A DNA stretch of 64,000 bases from Owenweeksia hongkongensis DSM 17368 (GTDB lineage: Bacteria > Bacteroidota > Bacteroidia > Flavobacteriales > Schleiferiaceae): assembly GCF_000236705.1 (NCBI RefSeq), contig NC_016599.1, forward strand, positions 496,001 through 560,000, in the 5' to 3' direction. Positions 44,362 through 51,833 of the stretch are shown in pieces; the stretch's first letter is position 1; each line of letters opens with the position of its first letter. A model generated the notes under the pieces. That model was not told the DNA's origin, did not search any database, and was given only the letters and a program-made list of their open reading frames with translations. The translations under genes and the position numbers were made by a program.

Positions 44362-44712
44362 ATGTCGAGACAGGAAATTGATAATTTCTACCTAAATCTT
44401 TCGGAGCCAAATAGAGGGTGCATGCTCAGCTTACGAAGCATTCTCTCTAATTGCCACCCGGACATTACACAGGAGTGGAAGTATCGTCTTCCCTTCTTTT
44501 ACCTCAAGGGTAAAATGTTTTGCTATTTATGGATGGATAAAAAAACAACACATCCTTATATCGGTTTTACTGATGGCGGCCAAATGGAACATCCATCGCT
44601 TATTCAAGGAGATAGAAAAAGAATGAAAATATTACTGATTGACCCAAATAATGATATTCCGCTAAACCTTTTGAAGAAAGTTTTGAATGAGGCTTTGGCC
44701 CTTCGTAGTTAA
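44362..44712 (+). CDS. DUF1801-family small protein
   Basis: The product has 116 residues with the DUF1801 (YdhG/Iron-chaperone-like fold) pattern LRSILSNCHPDITQEWKYRL, PFFYLKGKMFCYL, YIGFTDG and the C-terminal helix LNLLKKVLNEAL. Molecular function is unknown. It follows the EEP gene by 18 bases and is probably cotranscribed. It converges with the CDICGC barrel gene, with adjoining stop codons. Confidence 0.8.
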   Translation: MSRQEIDNFYLNLSEPNRGCMLSLRSILSNCHPDITQEWKYRLPFFYLKGKMFCYLWMDKKTTHPYIGFTDGGQMEHPSLIQGDRKRMKILLIDPNNDIPLNLLKKVLNEALALRS

Positions 44713-45642
44713 CTATTCTTCTTTCCCAAAAAAGTAAGCGACACCTATACCCATATTTGCCCTACCTGCAGGTTGTGCTGACGGTATTTCTTGCGAAAGT
44801 GGTATCTGTGCAAAAGTGTTGATGAGTAACCTTTTGATATATAAATCTACACCTATGGTAAGATTAACAAAGGTGCCACCACTGTATTCTTTTAGTTGGT
44901 CATACTGGTAATCTTGGTCAAAATGTTCCAAGCCAATTCCTACACTTGGTAAGTATGCAAACTTCTTGGTTTCTCCCCAGTAGAACAATGCCATTGCAGC
45001 GCTCAACTGGTTTCCATAATCATAGGTCAATTCGTTTTCACCATTAAAGGTGTAACGCAAATTAGTGTTAAGTCCCCAAGTACGATAACGCAAGGTGTGG
45101 ATAAGGTGAAGGTTATAACTAAATGCACCACTTCCCACTTGAAACCCTGCTGGCAGCATAAGTTTGGTGTCATCACGCTGCTGATATTTTCCACTTGGTA
45201 GAGTAGCACCACCACCTATTAGTAATAGATTTTTCCAGTCAGAGGTAATGCTATCCCCATAATCCACTAAGGTGTAGTTTATGTTGGCACTAATGTCTCC
45301 CACACCTTGAATTTCAGTAGTGCGCTGGGTTTCTAATCTTTGGTTTACAGAGTAGGGCACGGTAAGAAACAGTTGCCAGCGATCGGCTGGATAGTATCTC
45401 ATCCAAGCTTCGGTACGAAAGAAACGGTCTTCAAGCACTTGGCTACTGGCGTCATTTGAATTAATGTTATTGGATGGGTGCAAAAAGTTGCTGTACTGAA
45501 ATCGTACTCCGGCAATGTTTTGGTTGAATTGAGGTAATACACCTAAATATCCCATTCCGGCTCCGCAGCCACAAATGTCGCAGGCTAATGAATTTATTGA
45601 ATAAAGAGAGATTGCAATTACAAGGATTACTGACCTTTTCAT
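44713..45642 (-). CDS. Outer-membrane barrel protein with N-terminal CDICGCG motif, copper-locus associated
   Basis: The product has 309 residues with signal peptide MKRSVILVIAISLYSINSLA. The mature N-terminus is Cys-rich (CDICGCGAGMGYLG) and precedes a transporter-type beta-barrel of alternating strands (WMRYYPADRWQLFLTVPYSV, GVGDISANINYTLVDYG, ending GIGVAYFFG). It lies 5 bases after the diheme MbnH-like gene. The Cys-x2-Cys-x-Cys start could hold copper or be lipidated (first Cys follows the signal). The role as outer-membrane partner of MbnP/MbnH copper handling is inferred from position. Confidence 0.75.
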   Translation of the reverse strand: MKRSVILVIAISLYSINSLACDICGCGAGMGYLGVLPQFNQNIAGVRFQYSNFLHPSNNINSNDASSQVLEDRFFRTEAWMRYYPADRWQLFLTVPYSVNQRLETQRTTEIQGVGDISANINYTLVDYGDSITSDWKNLLLIGGGATLPSGKYQQRDDTKLMLPAGFQVGSGAFSYNLHLIHTLRYRTWGLNTNLRYTFNGENELTYDYGNQLSAAMALFYWGETKKFAYLPSVGIGLEHFDQDYQYDQLKEYSGGTFVNLTIGVDLYIKRLLINTFAQIPLSQEIPSAQPAGRANMGIGVAYFFGKEE

Positions 45643-45647
45643 TATTG

Positions 45648-46709
45648 CTATAAGTTTTGCTTGCTCTTGGCAAGCGATGGTTTTGTAATATAATTATAGT
45701 CCGTAAAGGTGGTAAGAAATTTCACTAAATCCTGCTTCTCATTATTTGTAAGAATGATGGGCTCCTGAAGCTCTTCCGCTAAATTAGGAGTTGGCTGTAT
45801 ACTGGTGGTGTAGTGGTCAATAACCGCATCCAAAGTTTTAAAACGTCCATCGTGCATATATGGATAGCTCAGTTCTACATTACGTAAACTGGGAACTTTA
45901 AACTTTCCTCTATCATTTTCGTCTTGAGTAATCCGAGCTCTTCCCAAGTCGGCAGAAGTAATATCCAAGCCGTTATTTTTAAAACTAAAATCAGTGGTCA
46001 GTGCACCGCTGTGGCATGAAACGCAATGCTGTTGAAAAATCTTATAGCCGCGCTTCTCACTTTCGTTAAACACATTTTTGCCTTGTAGGTGCTCATCAAA
46101 CTTACTTTCAGAAGAAATCATCATACTCATAAACTGAGCTAAAGCGAAAAGCAGTTTCTGATCTGAAATGCTATCTACATCAAAAGCTTGCTTAAAGAGT
46201 TTGCGATAAGTAGGGCTGGCATTAAGTGTAAGCATAGTTTTTGCAAGACTGCTGCCCATTTCGGCAGAATCGGTAATTGGTGCAATAGGCATCACTTCAA
46301 TGTGATTTATTCCACCATCTGCCATAAATGAGGGAAACCAAGCCAAATTAGCCAGGGCGGGGGAGTTCCGTTTTCCAAGAAGTCCATCAATTCCTTCACT
46401 TTTGGCCTTACCAGGATCAGCAAAACCGGCTTCAGGAAGATGACATGACCCACAGGAAATTGAACCAGATGCCGATAAGATAGGATCGTAAAAAAGTTTG
46501 CGACCTAACTCAAAGCCATCTTTGGTTACAGGATTGTTTTTAAAATTATAATGAGGAGCAGGAAAGTGCCCAGGTCTTTCAAACCCTACAAAACTGACTG
46601 GTTGTAACTCAGTTTTGTCTGGTCTACAGGATGAGATAAGAAAAAGGACACCCACCACCCATAGCAGGCGTCCTTTAGTAATAAGCGATATTTTTCTACT
46701 GCCAAGCAA
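45648..46709 (-). CDS. MbnH-like diheme cytochrome c peroxidase family protein
   Basis: The product has 353 residues. A lipoprotein signal ends in LFLISSC. The two heme sites are CGSCH (SISCGSCHLPEAGFADP) and CVSCH (QQHCVSCHSGALTTDFS). Family landmarks are GFELGRKLFYDPILSASGSI and SLRNVELSYPYMHDGRFKTL. Its stop-start junction with the upstream MbnP gene has no gap, so the pair is cotranscribed. It should oxidise a Trp of MbnP to kynurenine. It is homologous to 17363-18457 and 18464-19504 in the island. Confidence 0.88.
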   Translation of the reverse strand: MLGSRKISLITKGRLLWVVGVLFLISSCRPDKTELQPVSFVGFERPGHFPAPHYNFKNNPVTKDGFELGRKLFYDPILSASGSISCGSCHLPEAGFADPGKAKSEGIDGLLGKRNSPALANLAWFPSFMADGGINHIEVMPIAPITDSAEMGSSLAKTMLTLNASPTYRKLFKQAFDVDSISDQKLLFALAQFMSMMISSESKFDEHLQGKNVFNESEKRGYKIFQQHCVSCHSGALTTDFSFKNNGLDITSADLGRARITQDENDRGKFKVPSLRNVELSYPYMHDGRFKTLDAVIDHYTTSIQPTPNLAEELQEPIILTNNEKQDLVKFLTTFTDYNYITKPSLAKSKQNL

Positions 46710-47492
46710 TTAGTCGTGGATATGATCCAAGATAAATGCCTCAGCCAAATTGTGAGATACCATTTTAGCATCATCACCCGGCATACGAACACGGCTAAGA
46801 TTAGCGATGCTTATGGTATGGTGATCACCATCAAACAGCTTCTTTACATCGGTTATGATGTGCATTTGAGGTGATGCATTTGGGCTTATGTTCAACATAT
46901 GATTGTGCATGTGATGAGAGTTGGTAACCTGAGCGGCATCAGGCCCCCCAAAACCACCTACATGGTAGCTAAAAGTGCTATCTGAAGATGCCAACGAATT
47001 ACCCTCAGCTTTGATAAATATGTAACCTGTGTTCCAGCTCCAAAACATATTATTTGATGTACTAAGAGCGCCTTCTTGTGCGCCAGCTACATTGCGAGCG
47101 CTATCTACGCCTATCATGTAGCTTATTTTGTGGTATTCACCAGTTGGCACATCTTCAATCAAAAACATGGAAGAGGAAGGTACTGCGTGGTCAATTAAGT
47201 GATAGCTTTCTTCTTCACTCCACACGGTTCCGTCCACTTTTTCCAGCTTAATGTTGCTAATGTAATAGCGTAGGTTGTTAAATTCCAATTTTTCGCCACT
47301 ACCATTGGTATACTCTGTATTGTAGGCAAAAGCGTTACCGTCAAATGTGTGCTCTATCTCAAAGGTAAAGTCACCATAAGTAACATTGTCGGATGGATCT
47401 TGAGTGTCGTCTTTGCTATCATCATCACATGATGTAAATAGTGCAACAGAGGAAAGAAGGGCTATAAAGCCAAGGTTTTTTAAACTTTTCAT
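46710..47492 (-). CDS. MbnP-family copper-binding lipoprotein
   Basis: About 260 residues from ATG 47492, chosen because the lipoprotein signal begins there (MKSLKNLGFIALLSSVALFT, then SC); an in-frame ATG at 47552 adds 20 non-signal residues. The MbnP domain is FEFNNLRYYISNIKLEK... style (here LEFNNLRYYISNIKLEKVDG), GVDSARNVAG and the Trp signature MFWSWNTGYIFIKAEG. A His-rich loop NSHHMHNHMLN follows. It is anchored in a membrane by lipid, unlike the T9SS-tagged homologue at 16396. MbnH follows directly. Confidence 0.87.
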   Translation of the reverse strand: MKSLKNLGFIALLSSVALFTSCDDDSKDDTQDPSDNVTYGDFTFEIEHTFDGNAFAYNTEYTNGSGEKLEFNNLRYYISNIKLEKVDGTVWSEEESYHLIDHAVPSSSMFLIEDVPTGEYHKISYMIGVDSARNVAGAQEGALSTSNNMFWSWNTGYIFIKAEGNSLASSDSTFSYHVGGFGGPDAAQVTNSHHMHNHMLNISPNASPQMHIITDVKKLFDGDHHTISIANLSRVRMPGDDAKMVSHNLAEAFILDHIHD

Positions 47493-47626
47493 AATTGTAA
47501 GTCTTGAAATAATTTTTTTGAATAAAACTGCCTGATAGGTGCAGACATACACGTGTAGATGTAAACCATAGCATACAACTACAAACCAATTACCCGAAAG
47601 GGCAATACAATAAATTTAGGATATAC

Positions 47627-48010
47627 CTAAGCTTGACGGGGTGGGTGAAAAATATCATGGGTATACATGCTCTCTACGCGATTGGTAGGTGCAGGTAGAT
47701 TTTCAGAAGAATCTGCTTGAAGAGATTCAATAGGCTGAAAGGTGAAATCATTTACTACAAAGGAAAAACATTCCATTTGTGTGATTTGTGGCAATTGCTG
47801 AGGTTCGTCTTGCTCATTTTCTGTAAGTTTCAACTTTTGCATTAGCACACATTTACCACCACATTCCATTTCTGGTTTGTCACGGTTTTCACAAAGGTTT
47901 TTAGCAATGTAATCCTGATGGATAACAAAGTCAGCCGTGATGGCCACTTTTGAAACCCAAGGGAATGCCAGTACGGCACAAAGGATAAATGCTATGAAAC
48001 CTCTTAACAT
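47627..48010 (-). CDS. Small secreted/membrane protein with NLCENRDKPEMECGGKC motif
   Basis: The product has 127 residues with an N-terminal hydrophobic signal (FIAFILCAVLAFPWVSKVAI). The Cys motif is YIAKNLCENRDKPEMECGG, then KCVLMQKL, with three Cys. The C-terminal half is polar with a His-Pro-Pro end. Similar small proteins recur beside copper or zinc TonB receptors in Bacteroidota, but the function is unknown. It is divergent from the TonB receptor and shares the intergenic region that contains the CGCAAC palindrome, so joint regulation is likely. Confidence 0.7.
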   Translation of the reverse strand: MLRGFIAFILCAVLAFPWVSKVAITADFVIHQDYIAKNLCENRDKPEMECGGKCVLMQKLKLTENEQDEPQQLPQITQMECFSFVVNDFTFQPIESLQADSSENLPAPTNRVESMYTHDIFHPPRQA

Positions 48011-48149
48011 GGCGACAAAACTAAATCAAAAAGTAATAATAGCTAAAGATATTCCTGCAATTCTGGTTTATCATTTATTTTACGGTGGCTTTATCAATGT
48101 TATCAAAATCTTAAAAGTTCATCTAGTGAGGTATGATAAAATTCTTTTT

Positions 48150-48164
48150 CGCAACTTTGTTGCG
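48150..48164. promoter_or_regulatory. Palindromic operator upstream of the TonB receptor, Fur/Zur-type
   Basis: CGCAAC-TTT-GTTGCG is a perfect palindrome 14 bases before the receptor start and within the divergent promoter region. With flanks it reads TTCGCAACTTTGTTGCGTT, very close to the site at 50506-50520 before the DUF4625 gene. A Fur-family regulator is encoded at 51356, making it the natural candidate to bind. Confidence 0.6.
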
Positions 48165-48178
48165 TTAAATAAAATGTC

Positions 48179-50503
48179 TTGCGTCTACCACTATTTGCAC
48201 TCTGCTTTTTTAGCTCTATTAGTTTTGTCTTTGCTCAGCATAATCTGGAAGTAGCGCTTCGTGATAATGAAACCCGTGAGGCCATTCCCTATGCTATGAT
48301 GGAAATTCACGAAAGTGGCCAGCGCATTAATACAGATGTGTTTGGTACTTCCTTAGTGAAGTTAACCAAAGGAAGTTATCACCTTCACTTTTCGGCTACA
48401 GGTTTTGAAGCCAGCGATCTTGATATTACATTAAAAAGAGACACTTCTTTTACAGTATTTCTAAAACCAACTTTTGTAGAATTGCGAGAGGTTCTGATTG
48501 AGGAAGGTATTTCTAAAACCACAAATCGGAAGCTTACACAAGACATTGAGCGAATCAATATTTCGGAGAATAGCAAAACTGATGGAGCAACTTTAGCAGA
48601 AGCTTTAAGTAATGTAGCCGGTGTTGCATCATACAACACGGGGGTAGGTATAGCAAAACCAATTATTCGCGGATTTACCGCCACACGAATTTCAGTTTAT
48701 GATCAAGGGATAAAGCAGGAGGGCCAGCAATGGGGCATGGATCATGGTTTGGAAATTGACCCTTTTAGTGCTAATCGTATGGAAATTCTTAAAGGTGCTG
48801 GGGCCTTGCAATATGGCTCTGATGCTTTGGGGGGAGTTGTGAAACTACTGCCAGACCCCGTTCCAGATAACGGTTTTTCAGGAGGGTATACAGGAATGTA
48901 TAAGTCAAATAACGGAACCATTGGAAACTCTGTCCACCTTAATATCAAAAAAGATAAGCACTTTGTGAGTGGACGTATCAGCTATCAGGATTATGATGAT
49001 TATAGAATTCCAGCTGATGAATTTACATACAATGGATTTGTGCTTCCGGTGGTAGACAATAGGCTAAAAAACACAGCAGGTAACCTTTTGAGCGGCAGGC
49101 TCACGTATGGCTATTTGGGTGAAAAGTACAATTTGAGATTAATGGCCAGTCAGTACAAGCAAAATGTAGGCTTGTACCCAGGTGCTACAGGAATTCCCAG
49201 AGCTTATGATGTGGCTAATATTGGAGATGTAAGTGATATCGATTTGCCCAACCAGGAGGTGATTCACAGTAAGCTTTATGCAAAACTCAATGTGAAAATT
49301 AAGGACAATTGGCTTATCACCGATGTTGGATTTCAGCAGAATGATAGAGTAGAAAATTCAAATCCTCATTCACATGGTTTTATCGAAATTGATGAGGACG
49401 ATACTGAAGCACTAGGTCTTGACTTAAAAACCTTGAGTTTAAACAGCAGTTATAGCTGGAGCAAAAAAAAGATAAAATATGTTTTGGGTACTAACCAGCA
49501 ATACCAAAAAAATGTGCGAAGTGGCTGGGAATATTTGTTGCCCGACTTTGAAACGTATAATGGTGGAATTTTCACTTTGCTTAACGGTGATTTTAGCGAA
49601 AAGCTAAGTTGGAGTGGAGGTGTGAGATTGGATTATGGATACGTCAATTCCAAGCAATATCTGCAACCTTGGTATAATGACTTGGACTCATTAGTAGAGC
49701 GATCACCGGATTTGGATAGACATTTTTTCAATTATGCGGCTTCGGCTGGAGTGAGTTATTTCCCGAATGATACCTGGAATTTTAAGGTAAACCTTGCTAA
49801 AAGTTTTAGGGTGCCTGTGCCTGCTGAATTGGCAAGCAATGGTGTGCATCATGGTACATTTAGACATGAAATAGGAAGTTCGGATTTGGATGCTGAAGAA
49901 GGCTACCAACTAGATTTGACAGCTATTTTTCAGAAAAAAGCCTTCTATATAAAATTAACACCGTTTCTAAATTGTTTTACAAACTATCTATACTTAAGGC
50001 CTTCGGGTATGTTTAGTCCTTTGCCGGATGCGGGGCAGATGTATATTTACTCGCAGACACAGGCTTTACATACTGGTGGTGAATTATTTGCTGAGGTTCA
50101 CCCAATTGAGCATTTGCACATTTCCACAGCTTTGGAATATGTTTTTAATCTGAATTTAGAAACAAATCTGCCCTTACCATTTACCCCACCGCTCTCTAAC
50201 TTATTCTCCGTGGAATATGATTTGATTAAAAATTCAAAAGTAAAATGGACCATTGTTGGGGAATATCGCGCTACATCTGCGCAGAATAGAGTTGATAGAA
50301 ACGAAAAGATAACACCTGGCTACAATCTTTTTAATGCAAAAACAACATTACAATTTCCGGTTTGGAAAACAGATTGGGTTTTAGGATTGTCTTGCAGAAA
50401 TATTGGGAACACCGCTTACTTAAGTCATTTGTCACGATACAGGATTTTAAACCTACCAGAGCAGGGCCGAAATATTATTCTATCGTTAAATGTTGGTTTT
50501 TAA
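48179..50503 (+). CDS. TonB-dependent outer-membrane receptor, metal-uptake type
   Basis: The product has 774 residues from TTG 48179, the only start between an upstream stop and the signal peptide (RLPLFALCFFSSISFVFAQ). Domains in order: carboxypeptidase-regulatory-like (about 20-95, REAIPYAMMEIHESGQRINT), TonB plug (about 100-220, GATLAEALSNVAGVASYNTG, IIRGFTATRISVYDQGIKQE, MEILKGAGALQYGSDALGGV) and a full barrel ending FNAKTTLQFP ... NIGNTAYLSH ... ILSLNVGF. A His-containing loop (NSNPHSHGFIE) is compatible with metal binding. With DUF4625 and a Fur-like regulator downstream it probably imports zinc or copper. Confidence 0.9.
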   Translation: MRLPLFALCFFSSISFVFAQHNLEVALRDNETREAIPYAMMEIHESGQRINTDVFGTSLVKLTKGSYHLHFSATGFEASDLDITLKRDTSFTVFLKPTFVELREVLIEEGISKTTNRKLTQDIERINISENSKTDGATLAEALSNVAGVASYNTGVGIAKPIIRGFTATRISVYDQGIKQEGQQWGMDHGLEIDPFSANRMEILKGAGALQYGSDALGGVVKLLPDPVPDNGFSGGYTGMYKSNNGTIGNSVHLNIKKDKHFVSGRISYQDYDDYRIPADEFTYNGFVLPVVDNRLKNTAGNLLSGRLTYGYLGEKYNLRLMASQYKQNVGLYPGATGIPRAYDVANIGDVSDIDLPNQEVIHSKLYAKLNVKIKDNWLITDVGFQQNDRVENSNPHSHGFIEIDEDDTEALGLDLKTLSLNSSYSWSKKKIKYVLGTNQQYQKNVRSGWEYLLPDFETYNGGIFTLLNGDFSEKLSWSGGVRLDYGYVNSKQYLQPWYNDLDSLVERSPDLDRHFFNYAASAGVSYFPNDTWNFKVNLAKSFRVPVPAELASNGVHHGTFRHEIGSSDLDAEEGYQLDLTAIFQKKAFYIKLTPFLNCFTNYLYLRPSGMFSPLPDAGQMYIYSQTQALHTGGELFAEVHPIEHLHISTALEYVFNLNLETNLPLPFTPPLSNLFSVEYDLIKNSKVKWTIVGEYRATSAQNRVDRNEKITPGYNLFNAKTTLQFPVWKTDWVLGLSCRNIGNTAYLSHLSRYRILNLPEQGRNIILSLNVGF

Positions 50504-50534
50504 TTTGCAACAATGTTGCATTTGTGTAAGTTTG
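50504..50534 (+). promoter_or_regulatory. Promoter of the DUF4625-Fur operon with overlapping palindromic operator
   Basis: TTTG (50504-50507) and TAAGTTTG (50527-50534) are 19 bases apart, an exact Bacteroidota promoter match. The perfect 15-base palindrome TGCAACAATGTTGCA (50506-50520) overlaps the upstream element, so a bound repressor would block sigma contact. Confidence 0.7.
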
Positions 50535-50555
50535 CATTATTAATAAAATTAAGAA

Positions 50556-51356
50556 ATGAAAACAGTATTTAAAGTATTACTGCCAATTGTAGGTTCGGCC
50601 TTTTTGATGGCTTCATGCGATAAGGATGACGACAATGACACCACAGCACCAATTATTAAATCAGCTACTATTGATGGTAAAGTGGAGGATATTGAAGTTA
50701 CAGCAGGAACGGCTATGACCTTTGTGGTAGAAGTAAGTGATAACGAAGATTTGGGACAGCTAAAGCTGGATGTACATGACAATTTTGACGGACACACTCA
50801 CAAAAGTACTGCAAGTGTTAGCTGGGCTGAAGTGAAAATCGTAGAGCTTTCGGGTACAGATAAAACTGTAACGCAGGAGATGAATGTGCCGGCAGAAGCT
50901 ACAGCTGGTCCTTATCACGCAGATATTTTGCTTATCGATGCTGAAGGTAATGAAGGCGAATTTGTGGAAAGAAGTATTATGATCAGAAATGGAAGTGAGC
51001 CAGGCATTAACGTTACTAACCCTGACCTAAGTGGAGAAGTACATGCAACTAAAGGTTCTACACTTACTATAGAAGGAACTGTATCTGACGATGTTGATCT
51101 TGCTGAAATTTATATTGTGCTGGAAGAAGAGCATGATGACGATCACGATCATAAATCAACTCAGGAAGAGGCGCTGTACGAAATGGATTTTGACCTTACG
51201 GGTTCGGCAGATGTAAGTTGGGATTTTCAAACCGATGGAAATGTTAATATTGCAATACCTGCAAACGCAGAAACAGGCCACTATGAACTAACTATAAGAG
51301 CTGAAGATGCTGAAGGAAATATCAATATCTTAAGTGGCGAAATACATATTATGTAA
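50556..51356 (+). CDS. DUF4625-family lipoprotein
   Basis: The product has 266 residues. The lipoprotein signal ends in AFLMASC, followed by an Asp-rich linker (DKDDDNDTTAP). Two immunoglobulin-like repeats follow: IEVTAGTAMTFVVEVSDNED ... GPYHADILLIDAEGNEGEF, and TKGSTLTIEGTVSDDVDLAE ... GHYELTIRAEDAEGNINILS. Each has an acidic/His insert (DNFDGHTHKST; EEEHDDDHDHKSTQEE) suited to binding zinc or copper. Its stop overlaps the Fur-family start by one base. The role is probably surface or periplasmic metal capture for the TonB receptor. Confidence 0.85.
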   Translation: MKTVFKVLLPIVGSAFLMASCDKDDDNDTTAPIIKSATIDGKVEDIEVTAGTAMTFVVEVSDNEDLGQLKLDVHDNFDGHTHKSTASVSWAEVKIVELSGTDKTVTQEMNVPAEATAGPYHADILLIDAEGNEGEFVERSIMIRNGSEPGINVTNPDLSGEVHATKGSTLTIEGTVSDDVDLAEIYIVLEEEHDDDHDHKSTQEEALYEMDFDLTGSADVSWDFQTDGNVNIAIPANAETGHYELTIRAEDAEGNINILSGEIHIM

Positions 51357-51769
51357 TGAATGCTGAGGCACTTTTAAAATCACATGGATTACGCAAAACC
51401 GCTGGGAGACTGGCGGTTTTGGCGTTATTTTCAAAAGAAGGAAAAGCACTTTCGCACAGTGAACTTCAGGATGGAGTAACTGAAAATGTGGATCGTGTAA
51501 CCTTATATCGGATTTTAGAATCCTTTGAGCAAAAAGGAATTCTGCATAAAGTGCCGGATGATCAGGTCTCAGTAAAATATGCGCTCTGTGATCATGAGCA
51601 TGAAGTGGGAGAGGCCCACTCTGATAATCATGCTCATTTTAAATGTCGTGTTTGTGGTGATACCGTTTGCCTTGATGACTCTGAAATTCCACAAATCCAA
51701 GTGCCGAAAGGTTATGTTGTAGAGGGAAGTCTTCTGCTTATAAGTGGGCTTTGCGCAAAATGTGCTTAG
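51356..51769 (+). CDS. Fur-family metalloregulator (Zur-like)
   Basis: The product has 137 residues. The winged helix is at LRKTAGRLAVLALFSKEGK ... DRVTLYRILESFEQKGILH. A His-rich hinge (CDHEHEVGEAHSDNHAHFKC) carries the sensing ligands, and two Cys pairs (CRVCG and CAKCA at the end) form the structural zinc site. Two GCAAC-N3-GTTGC palindromes near by are its likely targets, including one in its own operon promoter, giving autoregulation. Zinc is the most probable effector (Zur) because of the associated DUF4625; iron or another metal is possible. Confidence 0.85.
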   Translation: MNAEALLKSHGLRKTAGRLAVLALFSKEGKALSHSELQDGVTENVDRVTLYRILESFEQKGILHKVPDDQVSVKYALCDHEHEVGEAHSDNHAHFKCRVCGDTVCLDDSEIPQIQVPKGYVVEGSLLLISGLCAKCA

Positions 51770-51776
51770 ATTTTTT

Positions 51777-51824
51777 TTAAGCCAGACAGGTTTATCAGCA
51801 AAGCGAATAAGAAGCTGTCTGGCT
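51777..51824. terminator. Bidirectional terminator between convergent genes
   Basis: AGCCAGACAG (51780-51789) and CTGTCTGGCT (51815-51824) form a 10-bp stem with flanking T-rich and A-rich ends (T run 51771-51778). It serves the Fur gene and the convergent T9SS protein gene. Confidence 0.75.
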
Positions 51825-51833
51825 TTAACAGTG

